This document shows positions 1-11,624 of a DNA stretch of 64,000 nt, in pieces (positions within the stretch are counted from its first letter, which is position 1; every line of letters starts with the position of its first letter). The notes beneath the pieces were generated by a model, which had not been told where the DNA came from, made no database searches, and was given only the letters and a program-made list of their open reading frames with translations. A program made the translations under genes and the position numbers. Origin of the DNA: Pyropia yezoensis (taxonomy: Eukaryota > Rhodophyta > Bangiophyceae > Bangiales > Bangiaceae); contig CM020618.1 in NCBI GenBank assembly GCA_009829735.1, forward strand, positions 10,197,119 to 10,261,118, in the 5' to 3' direction.

Positions 1-1314
1 CAGCACGGGGATGGAGAAGTCGTCCTTGGTCTCAACCGAGATCATACCACAGCGGATGACGCGGCTCCCATTTTTGACTACTGGATCTGTCTGCGTGTTG
101 CTGACAAACGAGGAGAACTCGCAGTTGCAAATCCCCGGCCGCTTCCTCTTCAACAGACACATGCCCGTCGGCTCAAGGCACAGGCTCAGCTTCCATGGCG
201 CGAACAGCACGTTGCCCATCTGGTTGGTGTACGTGCCGTAGTGGAGGGACAGGTAGATGTTGATGAAGAGCTCAAACTTGCTCTTCTTCCCCTCAGACCA
301 AAACTGGCCCAGTAGCCGCCGCCCGCCACCCGCAGCCACGGGTGCTGCCGCTACCGCCGGTGCTGCAGGACCACCCCCCGCGACCAGGTGGTAATCGTGG
401 CGCACGTGCACGGTGAGACACGTCTCGGACACGTCCACCACCTGCCTCCGGCCTGCGGAAATCGTCTCGTGTGTCAGCCAGTTATCGTACTTGCCGCGAC
501 CAAAGATGAAGTGGGGCATGACCGGGTCAAACAGCCGTGGCCCATCCGTGTTCCACGCCCAAACGTCCATGCCACCGTACGTGTGCAGCGTGCCAGTGGA
601 GAGCACGTGCTCGCGGATTCTGGTGTTGTACTCGGGGGAGCCTTCTTGGACGTCTGCTGGCAGCGCGTCCACGTCGTACCGAGCGCCGACGACAAGGAAG
701 TGCTCAAAGTTGGACACCACTTTGCGCATTGTCTGCACAAAGTCGTCAAACAGCAGGATGTCACCGTTGATCACCACCGTCACGGTAGCTTCCGAATTAT
801 TGGCGCGCTGAATCATCGAGTTGAAGAGCGGCACGCCAAGGAAGTTTTTGTCCACCCGCTTCTCCACCCCAATCCCAAACTCCGCAGCCGCCTCGTCGTA
901 GCCCGTCTCAAACCCCAGCAGCGTCACGCGAGGCTTTGGCTTGATGCGCAGCCAAGACTTGATGGCGCGCTCGTTATTGGCTTTGTCCTCCCCAACAAAC
1001 GGCTTGGGCGCGGAGAAGATCTCAAAGCTCATCTTGTCCGCCCGGTCCGAAAACTCCCCAAGCCCCGCCCCCCGCGACAGGCTGGGCAGCAGCGAGTCGG
1101 CGCCCATGCTCAGTGCGGCGCCCCCGCCCAGGCCATCGCCGCGCCCCAAGCTGCCTCCCCTCCACTCCACGAATGAGAACGCCAACAGGGCAGCAGACCA
1201 CAGGAAAAGCCATGTAGACAGGCTATGGCCACGCGTGACAACAGCAGAGGACGAGATTGGCTTGCGGCTGCCGCTGCTCCTCGTGGCGCCAATGCCCAGC
1301 GTAGACCCACCCAT
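1..1314 (-). CDS. Type II membrane glycosyltransferase-like protein (3' end outside window)
   Basis: A single open frame of 438 codons runs from an ATG at 1314 to the window edge, so the C-terminus is missing. A hydrophobic segment around residues 35-52 (STWLFLWSAALLAFSFVEW) follows a short basic N-terminus, the layout of a Golgi type II signal anchor. The lumenal part holds features of nucleotide-sugar transferases: TVVINGDILLFDDF (a possible donor/metal-binding loop) and, further on, a Y/H-T-Y-GGMDVWAW stretch and FIFGRGKYDNWL. The last resembles the GR-x-x-DNWL motif of a family of uncharacterised GT-A-like enzymes. A cysteine-bearing C-terminal part follows. Donor and acceptor cannot be read from sequence. 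An opposite-strand open frame at 388-1176 is its shadow. Confidence is high for coding and moderate for the enzyme class. Confidence 0.72.
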   Translation of the reverse strand, partial: MGGSTLGIGATRSSGSRKPISSSAVVTRGHSLSTWLFLWSAALLAFSFVEWRGGSLGRGDGLGGGAALSMGADSLLPSLSRGAGLGEFSDRADKMSFEIFSAPKPFVGEDKANNERAIKSWLRIKPKPRVTLLGFETGYDEAAAEFGIGVEKRVDKNFLGVPLFNSMIQRANNSEATVTVVINGDILLFDDFVQTMRKVVSNFEHFLVVGARYDVDALPADVQEGSPEYNTRIREHVLSTGTLHTYGGMDVWAWNTDGPRLFDPVMPHFIFGRGKYDNWLTHETISAGRRQVVDVSETCLTVHVRHDYHLVAGGGPAAPAVAAAPVAAGGGRRLLGQFWSEGKKSKFELFINIYLSLHYGTYTNQMGNVLFAPWKLSLCLEPTGMCLLKRKRPGICNCEFSSFVSNTQTDPVVKNGSRVIRCGMISVETKDDFSIPVL

Positions 1315-3348
1315 TGTGTGAGAGGAGCCACCGCCGAGGCGTTGCCTCGAGCTGCGCACTCCATCTCCATCGGCGCCGAAGCGCCGTCCTCTGGGTACCG
1401 CCGTCTTGACGGTGCCAGCACCCACCGCCAAGTCGTCTCGGGCGTCACGGGGCAAAAGGGGAGCTCAGCGAGCGTGTGGGGAGCTCGGCAAACGCTAAAC
1501 AGGAAGCACGGCGGGTCAATGGGGTCGCACTGGGGCAAAGCAATGAACAGTGAAGAGGGCCCAGATAGTCTCAACGCTCGCTAATGCCCCTGGCCGTGGG
1601 CCGCCACAGGCTGGGGCCGCGTTCACGGATCTAGTAGGGCCACCTCTGGTTGTCCCAGGAGAAGGGACCAGCGGTCTCAGCGCCGGTGTAGCAGGAATGG
1701 GCCGCGAGGAACCACCGCGGCGCGGCTGTCAGGAACGACTAGCGAGAAGACGACGGCGGCAGTGCAGGTAGGCAATTGAGCGCCGGAAGTGGCGAGCCAC
1801 GGCAAGGGAACACACTGCGAGACGTGACTTGGAACACAGGGGCACGAGGGGCTGTACTGACGCCGCCCAGGCCACTCAGGTTTCCCGCGGTGATCGAGTC
1901 GGTGCCCGCGTGTGGGACAATCGAGCAGCGGGGAATCATTTGGTGTGGTCAAGAATAGCAAGTGTGGGTGAGGGGGTGGGGCGGTGGCAGCGTGCGGCCG
2001 GGCTGCGCGGGCGAGCAGGTTGGTTTGCGTACGACGGCCGCCCGAGCCCCCCGCTTTACCGCCGACCCGTGTGGATCGACACGCGCAGGGGGGAGAATGC
2101 ACGGTGCCATTCCAAGAGTAGTATTCAAGTCACATCGCGCTTGGCGGGTGGGAGCGGGGCGGTAGTACGGTCGTCGTCACACGACGTGCCTGCCCGCCCG
2201 CCCGCCCGCAGGCGTCGTCAAACCGCCACTGCGTCACCGGGGAGGGGTCTGGCCGACGCCTGACGCCACCGCACCCCCCAGAAATGACGCCCACAGCGAC
2301 AGGTGGGGCAGACAGGCACGCCTGGCTCGGCTGGATGGCCGAGCAGGGTACAGCCAGCACGGCTTCGCCTTCGAAGGTGGCCGGTTATGTATGCATCACG
2401 GATCTGTCTTGTTCAAATTCAATGCACGGATATCGCAATCGCAGACCTCTGAAGACCCGTTGGCATCTTCGCACAAGTACTTAATAATCACGTGCATACC
2501 CTGTGCGCACGTGGGAGACAATGTAGTACTTACATTTAAATAGTGTTGTCTGTTCTGTGAAATCCAAGTGTGCCACAAGTAAGCGTACATATGGCAGCGT
2601 TCCCATTCCCCAGAAAGCGAAGCGCGCCCTTTCTTGTGGACGGGGGTACTGCCGCCATCCCCCCACTCCATTTCTCCCAGAGGCCTGCCCGTGGCCACAC
2701 CAAGGCAGTGGCTACCGTAGCGCTCTGCCCTGTCACTCTGCACCCTTGCACATTCCTCTTCATCTGCACTTTTGCCCTTGCCTTGCGCATGTCCCAGCCG
2801 TGTGCCGGACCGCGGCCGATGGTACTGAGGTGGCCATCTGTCGGTCCCCTCTCGGAGTCCGATGACTTTCCTTCCCTGCGGGTAGGAAGCTCGTTCCCCC
2901 GCTGCGATTGTCAAAAACGCATCAGGCTTGGGCTGATCACCATTCAGAGAAATTGAGTGAATACGAACTTGATTGTATTTCTTCCCACGTGCCCACGCAC
3001 TGTAATGAATGCGCGGAGCCTGTGCAGACTGTTGTACCCAGCCAATGAGAAAACTCGGTGTTTGTGCTCAGCCCGGGAGTGTGTGCACAGCCCGGGAGTG
3101 TGAGGAGATTCTCGGTTGCCTTGCACATAAGATTTGCGTTTTGATTAGGAACGCTTTTGAGCTTTGATTAGAGCTTCCCTTGATATTTGAAAAGCTTAAA
3201 TATTTAACTATTTCCTGCTCGCCATTTATCTATCTGGCATGTGGTGTAGGACAGACGTTTTTAGAGGAGCACTTTTGAGGAGACATACAATGGTGAAGAG
3301 GGAACGCTAAGGGGGTGAGGAGGGGGCGCCATCTTATCAACCTGTGTT
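1315..3348. other. Intergenic region, no supported gene
   Basis: Only short overlapping frames on both strands are seen, without domain-like sequence. The left end is the 5' flank of the glycosyltransferase gene. Between 2350 and 3250 the sequence is markedly less GC-rich than its surroundings, including AT-rich stretches near 2480-2560 and 3130-3240. Confidence 0.5.
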
Positions 3349-3579
3349 TGATGGCGGCGTCGGCGTGCGGCTTCCTCGGGCAGCTCTTGCAGATGACTCG
3401 AGGAGAACGACGCGAGAAGAGTGAAGGCGAGGGGAGGGAGGGAGCGTTTTTCAATGTAGACATAGGTGAGGCTTTGTGGGGAGCGGGGGCGTGGGGTGCG
3501 TTTGCGTGGGTCGCGGCTGTCCCGCCACCTGGCACACGCTGACGACGCCGCCGTGCTCTGAGGGTGTCACCTGGGTTAT

Positions 3580-3718
3580 GCCGCGGAAGGTCATCACGGC
3601 GAGCGAGGCGCAGCTGGCTCGCCTCGGCCGCGCGCTCCTCGAATCGGGGGGGGTGGTGCTGACGGAGCGGCCGACGCAGCCGCGCAACGGCCGCAAGGTG
3701 CTGTCCTACGGCGCGTAG
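3580..3718 (+). CDS. Possible small protein or terminal exon (46 codons)
   Basis: An ATG at 3580 opens a short frame beginning MPRKVITASEAQLARLGRAL and ending in TAG at 3718. It has the GCG/CTC-rich codon use of the real genes here and an amphipathic-helix look, unlike other short frames nearby. It might be the last exon of a gene starting at the ATG at 3349 (MAASACGFLGQLLQ), with a GTGAGG donor near 3464, but no splice junction could be fixed. I do not recognise the protein. Confidence 0.28.
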
Positions 3719-4686
3719 GGTAGGCAGGAATGACGTTTGGGAACAGCTTTGAGAAGGGGGGAAGGAGGATGGGTGAGAGGGGACGAAGGTGGGGAAGAGA
3801 CAGAGAGAGTGCCCAGAAGGCTGGTTGTCAGGGGACTACCAGCCCCTGCCGGGGTATGCCTTCGTCGGTGGCTGTCAAAATTCATACGTACACATAGCTG
3901 CGGACGTGCCAGCGCCTCTCGGAGGGGTGGCGAGAGAACGGGGACCTCCCCGCATGCGTGATGCGGGGGGGCGACTGAGGTGCCTGTGAATGAAGAGCGC
4001 GAGGATGGACCAAATGGCTGATGCCCGACGACCATGCTGCCATCCGTTAATAGGTCCGGCCAGGATCGGTCGAGAGCTCGGCACGTGGTGCGCACCAGGT
4101 CCCCACGTTAACTGAGAGGTCAGCATCTATTGGCCGGCTGAATTGGGAATCTCGTATGTATGTGCATGGCACCTGAGATATATGTCCATATCCCTTTTGG
4201 ATGGGACATTGAGTGGTCGACGTAGTGCTGCCGTGGGTGGGGGGCAGCCGTGTGAGGAGAGAGGCAGGGGGGCGACCCCGGTTCACCGAGGAGACCACGC
4301 TGCTGCCAAAGAGGCAAGTGGAGTGGCGGCCTACGGCGGAACTCCTGGTAGGGGGGGGAGGGGGGTGATCGAGAGCACTGCGTTGTTCCCGTTGCATACC
4401 CGCTGTTGGTCGTGGTAGAGTCTGACAACGGTTACCGTGGGAATGATCCTTCATCGGACAGAGCCTGGCCACGGTAACCGTCGGGACGATGCCTCGTTCG
4501 TTGCCGAAGTGACAAGGCTCTGGCTCCCCAGACCTCGGTGCACTCCTGACAGACTTGAACGGGATGTCGCACATTACATTGCCAAGAACAAGAGATGGAA
4601 AAGAATCACCCTCCACTCGACCTTCCCTCCGTCGTCTCAGCTCTAGGGGGCGCACGAAGCCGAATGCTGCATTCATTCTGACCTGC
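3719..4686. other. Intergenic, 3' flank of EF-Tu
   Basis: No supported gene. The notable feature is the pair of palindromes at 4428-4481, listed separately. The right end is the 3' untranslated flank of the EF-Tu gene. Confidence 0.5.
4428..4481. repeat. Paired palindromes forming a 13-bp inverted repeat
   Basis: The arm at 4428-4440 (ACGGTTACCGTGG) is the exact reverse complement of 4469-4481. Each arm also contains an almost perfect 11-bp palindrome (ACGGTTACCGT and ACGGTAACCGT). The spacer is 28 nt. It lies about 200 bp past the EF-Tu stop codon on that gene's strand. It could be a dimeric protein-binding site or a hairpin in the transcript. Confidence 0.55.
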
Positions 4687-5575
4687 TTAGCTGATGACCT
4701 TGCTGACCACACCGGCCGCCACTGTGCGGCCGCCCTCGCGAACGGCGAACCGGAGGCCCTCATCCATCGCAATGGGGGTTAGCAGCTCCACGCTTGCTGT
4801 CACGTTGTCCCCAGGCATTACCATCTCCATCCCCTCGGGCAAGTTGAATGTCCCGGTCACGTCACCCGTCCGAATGTAGAACTGCGGCTGGTAGTTGGAG
4901 AAGAAGGGCTTGTGACGCCCACCCTCCTCCTTTGTCAAACAGTACACCTCCGCTTCAAACTTGGTATACGTCTTGACAGAGGCGGGCTTGCACAGCACCT
5001 GTCCGCGAGTGACGTCCTCGCGCTTCAGGCCCCGAAGCAAGCAGCCAACATTGTCGCCAGCCTCGCCCGAGCTCAACGACTTCTTGAACATCTCGACCCC
5101 TGTCACCGTCGTCTTGATGGGAGCCCGCAGGCCAAGGACCTCCACCTCATCGCCGGGCTTGACAATGCCACGCTCCACCCGGCCGGTCACCACTGTCCCG
5201 CGGCCGGGGATAGAGAATACGTCCTCTACGGGCATCAAGAAGGGGCGGTCCAGCTCCCGGGTGGGGTTGGGAATATACTCGTCCACTGCCGCCATGAGAG
5301 ACAGAACCGCGTCGCGCCCAATGTCATTATCCTCGCCCTTGAGGGCCTTGAGAGCAGACCCTCGGATGATCGGAATGTCGTCCCCGGGGAACTTGTAGAA
5401 TGTGAGGAGGTCGCGGACCTCCATCTCGACGAGGTCCGTCAGCTCAGAGTCGTCTACCATGTCCACCTTGTTGAGAAACACCACGATGTGAGGCACCCCG
5501 ACTTGGCGGGCCAAGAGAATGTGTTCGCGCGTCTGCGGCATAGGACCGTCGACAGCCGATACGACCAAAATGGCA

Positions 5576-5613
<38 letters not shown>

Positions 5614-6622
5614 ATCTGCAACCAAAGACCATAGAGGCAATACGCGTCATGAAACACACACGTAACCGCTGAGTTAGCTCATCAAGTGCATCTGCGGCCG
5701 TCGCCAAAGGACGCTTCAGAATACAAACTGAGAGCAGCAAGGCAATGTGCACGGTGTCTGAATCACGTGAGCAGATAAAGCACAACGTACAATCTGCGTG
5801 GCCTGGGCAATCGACGTGGGCGTAGTGCCGGTTCGACGTCTCATACTCGACATGAGCGGTCGAAATGGTGATGCCGCGAGCTTTCTCCTCCGGCGCCTGA
5901 CGACACAGAACATGAAAGAAAATCGAGGCTCAACGAATATGCAAGAAGCAAGCAAGAGACAGAGACGAAGTCAGAAAAAGAATGAGGACACCAGTCTACA
6001 AAACATGTGAGAATAAACCAAACGGTCAACTGCACAAGCTCTCGACGTACCTTATCAATATTGGCGTAATCAATAAACGTGGCGCCCCCGCTCTCAGCGA
6101 GCACCTTGGTAATGGCAGAGGTCAACGTGGTCTTGCCTAAGGCCGTTCAACGTCGCAATGCCAGTATCACGACAAACGAGCACCATTGCATCATCTGTCC
6201 AGTCAGCTAGAAGTTCCCCCAATCCCAGGTACACCCAAATGCAACAAACGACACAGCCAGGCCCAACATCCAAGGCCACCGCGAGAAAATGTAAGGAGAG
6301 GAGCCCCCAGCGCACCGTGATCAACATGGCCAATACTGCCAATGTTGGCGTGCTTCTTGGTCCGCTCAAATACATCCGTCGCCATGCCCCGGCGAGTAAC
6401 GAACGTGTTACTGCCCCGGCGCTCATGCGCCACAGAGGGTAAAGAGTGGCTGGCTGCGGCCAGAGAAGCCACATTCAGCGACCGCAGACCTGACCCGGGA
6501 CCGGCGCCCCCGGACCAAGCACCCAGGCATGACGAACGGGATGCCCATGGTTGGCCACCCGCCGGTGCAGCCGGCAGAGACGCCCACAGACGCGGTGACA
6601 GAAGGGAAAGTCGACGGAACAT
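4687..6622 (-). CDS. TUFM: Elongation factor Tu, mitochondrial
   Basis: GTPase that brings aminoacyl-tRNA to the ribosome, here with a presequence. Four exons: 6622-6316, 6136-6051, 5896-5791 and 5615-4687. Introns are GT-AG (three with GTACG or GTGCG donors) and the splice phases join the conserved core exactly, giving 475 residues. Motifs run in order: GHVDHGKT (split by intron 1), RGITI, DCPGHAD (just before intron 3), NKVD and GSALKAL, followed by the two beta-barrel domains ending VVSKVIS. The start at 6622 gives [20 protein letters not shown], an arginine-rich amphipathic mitochondrial targeting sequence of about 80 residues. Red-algal plastid EF-Tu is normally plastid-encoded, so a nuclear copy of this kind is most likely mitochondrial. 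It is divergent from the gene at 7021 across about 400 bp. Confidence 0.95.
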
Positions 6623-7020
6623 CGTGCCAAGCAGCACCAAACAGGGCCCTCTGCAAAACGAGGCAAGGCGTCAACAGACGACTTTGGAACAACCTTCCGT
6701 CGAACAAGGTGGGCTGGTGCGTCGGCCGCTACGCCCGCGGTCTCCACGTCGATCACTTGACGTCCCAAGGAACAAATTGTCCGGATCAAATACCCAAAAG
6801 GCTCGTGTCGTCGATTTCGTGTCTTCAAACAAGCAGTTCGCACTTGAGCAGCAGGGGGCGATGGAACACAAAATACTAGATCGCCACGGCTGGTTCTTCT
6901 TCCTGGCACGACCTGTACGCGAGGAAACGTTTCGGCTGAGCGCTCACTTGGCGCGCCACGCGGAGGATTGTTTTGTTCCCGCTTGGCCAAGCTGCACTGT
7001 TTTCTTCCCCCTTCCCCCTG
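6623..7020. promoter_or_regulatory. Shared intergenic region between divergent genes
   Basis: About 400 bp separate the EF-Tu start (minus strand) from the coiled-coil gene start (plus strand), so both promoters must lie here. No clear TATA box is visible. Confidence 0.4.
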
Positions 7021-7488
7021 ATGGCATCAGCAAATGGGGACGCTGGGGACCCTGGCATCGACGCCGCGCTCCGCTCTCGGATCACCGTGGCCGAAGACGT
7101 CGTTGCCTCCTTGGCTCGTCGCGTTATTGCACTGGAAGACACTTGCGCAGCGGGCACCAGGGGAGTAGAAGAGCCAGACCCTGCGCCCGCGTCGAATGCG
7201 AAGACGCCTGACGCTGTGTCGGCAGCGGCCAGCGTAGATGTTGGCGGGGACCCTGCCCCCGCACCCATAGACGTCCCAGCTGCCTCAGACGATGTGGTTA
7301 CTGCTTCAGGTGCTAAGGCCGTGGCTTTGTTGCCAGAGATTTTGCAGCACCTCTCAGACCTGCGTGCTGACATGGTGTTGGTTGGCCAGGCGCATGATGC
7401 GGAACTGGCGGCTCTGTCCGCTGAGAATGCCAAGCTTCGTTACCGCATGAAGCACTTGCTGCGCGCTCTGGATGCTTCCGACAAGTAG
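7021..7488 (+). CDS. Small coiled-coil protein, function unknown
   Basis: A 155-residue protein starting at the ATG at 7021 (MASANGDAGD); the frame extends upstream only through non-ATG codons. It has an N-terminal helix with heptad character (RITVAEDVVASLARRVIALE), a long Ala/Pro/Asp-rich linker, and a C-terminal coiled coil ending ELAALSAENAKLRYRMKH followed by LLRALDASDK. The closing KLRYR-x-x-HLLRAL pattern resembles the tails of small eukaryotic coiled-coil proteins, but I cannot assign a family. It is intronless and divergent from EF-Tu. Confidence 0.65.
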   Translation: MASANGDAGDPGIDAALRSRITVAEDVVASLARRVIALEDTCAAGTRGVEEPDPAPASNAKTPDAVSAAASVDVGGDPAPAPIDVPAASDDVVTASGAKAVALLPEILQHLSDLRADMVLVGQAHDAELAALSAENAKLRYRMKHLLRALDASDK

Positions 7489-8108
7489 GTGGTTCTTCCT
7501 GTCTCTGTAGCGTCATTGGCACTCTGCTGGTGTTGGATACTCTCTTTTGGTCAAGCAGTGAATAATTCAGTGGATGCATTGCGCAGCGTACTCACATTGT
7601 TCTCTCTCCCTCACCGCTCTGCTGTTCTGTAGTGATGTCGTGACATGGCCGCCTCTCCCTGGTCTTGCGAAACGTGATGCCCTTGACCGACTCCCTTTGA
7701 CAGGAATGGCGCGGTGCCCAATGCGGCAGAGGGGGCGTAATGTCTCTGTGCATGTTGTTCTTCCTGCCGTGGTTGGCCATCATCGGCCACTCGAGCGCAC
7801 GTCCGCTTGCAAGGGGGCTCTTCACCCCTCATTTGCCGAGCGAACTGACTCCTTGCAGGGAGGGTGTATCCATTCACAGCCGACCGAGCCGTCGAGTGTC
7901 CCACTTTCTCTGGGCTCACCCAAGCCTCGGCAACGCATACTGTACAGGACCATCCACATGAGGAGAAGCGAAGATCTTTACACATGAAAAGCGGTCACTG
8001 CCTCAGACGACTGCTATTCCTCATACAAAAACGATTGCGCAGCACCGCCACATTCGCACAGAATGCCACACCATCGACCTCACCACAGCGGCAGAGCAGT
8101 CAGGCGCT
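7489..8108. other. Intergenic between converging genes
   Basis: This 620-bp stretch lies between the 3' ends of the coiled-coil gene (+) and the proteasome gene (-). Short frames are present but nothing supportable. Confidence 0.5.
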
Positions 8109-9716
8109 CTAATCGAACTTGAGCTGGAACTCCTCCACCTCGACGCCGTCCTTCGTAATCTTGCATATCTCCACGTAGTCGCCGGTGTAGATGTCGCGCT
8201 CCCCAGCCGATGTGAAAGCGTCGCGGATCAGCTCCACAGTCGCTTCGAGAGACAGATCCACCTTTGGCGCACCCCACTGCTGCTTAAACTCAATCTGGTT
8301 GTCCAAGACCGGTTGGATAAGCGTCTGCCCGGTGCCAGAGCATACCGCGGATACCTTCTCGTGGGAGCCAATCGCGTCGTAGCCGTAAGCCCAGCCCTCA
8401 CCTGCAAAACGCCAGCACACGAAATACACACGGTAAAAGAGGGCAGTAGTCAACGGGACAAACGAGCAAGAGACAACGGACAGCCATGCCACATACAAAA
8501 GGGTGAGTAACCAAGAGTACGAGCCAACAACAAGAAATCATTCCCCCAAGTAATCAGCAGCAGCGCGCGGGAGGCAGCATCCCTGCTCGAAAGAGAACAG
8601 AGACAAAGCGTACCCTTCTCATCAATTCCGCCCAAGACGTTGAAGGTGTAGTAGGGAAAGAACCGGCGGGTGTACAGCATGTTGGACAGCATCTGGCTGG
8701 CTGCCGTCAGGGACATGTCCTTCTGGTGGTTCTGCTGGTACTTGACGAGCCGCATGCGCAGGGTCTTGTGAAGCGTCATCATATCTGCTTGCATTCCAGA
8801 AGACGCCAGCACGACCTTGTCCGTCCTATAACAAAAAAGAACACAAACCCATGAAAAAAGACCACGCAAAGACCAATGCACAAATCGCACAGTGAGCTTC
8901 CAAACCCAGAAAACATGGGCAAAAAGGCCGCGGCGCAGAGCACCATGCTACAGGACCCTTCGCAAGCAAACCAGAGTCCATAAGAGGGAAAAAAACGTAC
9001 ATCTTCAAAATGCGAGACACTTTGCGCGAAGGAATGGAGTAACCCAACCCCAACCGGGTGTCACTTGCCACAACGCAAAAATCCTTCCCAGCAACGGCCA
9101 GCACCGTCCTGCAAGAACCGGAGCCACACAGCAAGAGGGATGAACCAGATACGGGCGGGCGACCAAATGCGCCAGTGAGCCCGACCACATACACACAAGA
9201 AACAATGAACCAAAAACGCGCCCGGGGTGCACGCACAAAACATAAACCAGTCAGAATGCTAGTGCTGGTCGATATGGGACCCAGTCCAGACGCGGTACAG
9301 CCAGGCTCCCTCGGTACTCTTGTCGGTAGCACCGCCAAAGATGGACCCCAAACGGCGCCAAGAGTGCCTTCTGAGAGCATCGCTGAGCCACGACACTAAG
9401 CGCCCCATCTCACAGCGATGCTGCTGGGAAGAGCATTCACTGCAGCCAACCACTCCTGCATGTGCCCTTCACGCACAGGGACAAGCCCCACAGACGCAAG
9501 GTCTAGGACGTACCCGCCATTGTTCTGGTACGGCTCAAATCGGCGCTGCAGTGGGCCAGAAGAAGCCGAAGCTACCACCCCAGGGCCTTCAGCCGGCGCA
9601 GCCGGCGCCCGTCCAGCGTGATCGCCGAGCGCAAACCCCGACGCAGCATGGGGGACATGCGCGGCTGGGAGGCCACTGACAGAAGCGGCCGGTCGCAACA
9701 GCCCCAGAGCATCCAT
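8109..9716 (-). CDS. PSMB1: 20S proteasome subunit beta type-1 (beta6)
   Basis: Structural, non-catalytic beta-ring subunit of the 20S proteasome. Four exons: 9716-9514, 9108-9001, 8825-8614 and 8401-8109, with GTACG donors and in-phase joins, giving 271 residues. Family signatures are clear: RRFEPYQNNGG then TVLAVAGKDFCVVASDTRLG at the mature N-terminal region, KVVLASSGMQADMMTLHKTL, RRFFPYYTFNVLGGIDEKG, GEGWAYGYDAIGSHE and an acidic C-terminal tail. The sequence is 30 residues longer than the human protein because of an Ala/Pro/Gly-rich N-terminal extension of about 60 residues. The start at 9716 is the first good ATG; the frame stays open to 9806 through non-ATG codons. The catalytic Thr1 is absent, as expected for beta6. 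Confidence 0.93.
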
Positions 9717-10011
9717 GGCGCCCGTATCGCGTGGACGGCCAACCAAACAAAATGACGGCGATGAGGAGAAAGATGGCAACCCAAGAGGGGCAGTCGATCT
9801 TGGCAACAGGTGGGGTGTCGGGCGCAGAGGCGGCAGAGCAGCAGGGTGATGTGTTTACCGGATGCTGGTGGTGGCAGTCTTGTTCCTAGTCCCCCCAGTC
9901 CGGACTGGGGAGCGTCTGGACGTCCCGAGCCAGTGCGCGGTCCTGCTGTCCGAGAGATTATTGTAATTCATCGAATTCACGACACCGACTTAATACGACT
10001 ACGTAGACCAA

Positions 10012-11624
10012 TTACCACGCCGCGTGCTTAAAAACGGACACGTCCGGAGGGTCCATCGACATGAAGTCGTCCTCGTCCCCGCTGGCGTCCAGAACGGGGC
10101 CCCCGCGGCCGCTGGTGCCCCCATCCGCACCGACACTGCCGGCAGTCTCCCCTTCGGCCCCTCCAATGCCAGCAGTCTCCTCGGCAGCGCCGTTACTCAT
10201 GGCACTCCCCCCGTCAGCTGCACGCCAGGTCACAGGCGCAGCAGACAGCTCCGCCTCGGCGGACCCATCTGCGCGGGCGATGCGCTGCGCGGTTGGAAAG
10301 AGCGTCGTGTGGGTGTCCGCGTCAGGGTCAGCCGCTGCGGTCGAGGAAAGCGCATTGAGCCTGTCACCAGAGCCAGCCGCGTCGGAGAGGCCGGTCACCT
10401 GCGCGGCGCTACCTCCGATGGCCCCGCCGAAATCCGCGCCACCGCCGCCGCTGCCACCGCCACCATCACCACCGTTCACCCCGTTGGGTCCATCAGGTGA
10501 AGCACTCGCAGCATCCAAAGGCGCCCGCTCGCTTCGCCGCCGCCGCCGTCGCCGCCGCCGTCGCGCCACCACTTCGAGGAGGACGTCCACCTCGGCACGC
10601 ACGTCAGCCAGGCGGCGCGCCAAGGCCGCGTCTGAGGTATCGCCTTCGCCGTCCGAGCTCGTCCCGTCCCCCGAGTCTGAATTGCTATCAGCGGCACGGA
10701 GTCCATTTGAACGAACGCGGGCAACTGCCGTTTGGGATGCTGCGGACCGCAATGGGTTGAGAGGTGCGCATGCACAAAACGGGACCAGAACAAGGGTGAA
10801 AAGCAACGCCAGCCACGCATCGACGTGTGAGAGCGACGCGCATAGAAGACAGGCAGATACAGTCGATGGAACCAAGGCCACAGACGCAATGGGTTCCAGC
10901 TCTGGCCTGCACGACACTAAAAAACCCCTCCCCTCCGCCCTGCACAGCCCCCACAGGTGGCCCGCGCCCCTGCACAGCAGCACCCCAACTTACCACCCGT
11001 CGCCACACTGGCACGGCGCGAGCTGCCAAGTAAAGCGCCACCGCCCCCACGTGCGGAGCTACGCCCAACGGCATCGCTTTGACGGTGTCGACGCCGCGAT
11101 GAAGTGGGGGCAGCGGCAGCGGCGGGGGTGGCGCGCCACCCGCTGGCAGCGCCCCCCCCCAACTCCGCTTCTGGCGGCACCAGGTCGGGAAAGTAGAGGG
11201 GCACCACATAGCGCCGCGCCAGCTCCCGCAGTGCCGTAAAGGCACCCAGCGCGACCGCACCCCCCACCGCCGCAGACCGCCACGAACCGCCGCCGCCGTC
11301 CGCCAGGCCGCCGAGGTCGCCCGACGCCGCTACACCCGTCCCCCCAACGCGCCCGGCGCCGCCCGGCGGGGTCGGGGGTGGCGGGGGGAGCCCCGCCGCG
11401 GAGAAAGCCGCGGCTGTCTCGGCAGGGGTGAGCCCCTTGGCAGCCAGGAAACGGACCGCGGCGGCCGCGTCGGCGGCGCGCACCGCGGGGTCAGACAGGA
11501 AGGTGACGGCCTGGCGGACCATCTCACCGCGAATGGAGGGGGCTGGGGGGGCGGCAGGGGGGGGGGGAGGGGGCGGGGGAGGGGAGGGGGAGAGGGGGGG
11601 CGGGGGGGGTGCGGGTGAGCCCAT
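10012..11624 (-). CDS. PEX14: Peroxin 14, peroxisomal import docking protein
   Basis: PEX14 sits in the peroxisomal membrane and docks PEX5 with its cargo. Two exons: 11624-10994 and 10739-10012, with a GTAAGT donor and CCGCAG acceptor, giving 452 residues. After a proline-rich start, residues 31-80 (IRGEMVRQAVTFLSDPAVRA then a stretch ending GLTPAETAAAFSAAG) match the conserved PEX14 N-terminal three-helix domain. A hydrophobic segment at about 115-140 fits the membrane region. In exon 2 a short coiled coil (ALARRLADVRAEVDVLLEVV) is followed by ten consecutive arginines. The rest is low-complexity Gly/Ala/Ser/Asp, longer than in most homologues. The homopolymer-rich proline stretch makes the exact N-terminus uncertain. 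Confidence 0.85.

Noticed and set aside
388..1176. 262-codon plus-strand open frame
   Set aside because: It is the exact antisense of codons in the minus-strand glycosyltransferase frame, starts at a non-ATG codon and has no domain-like sequence.
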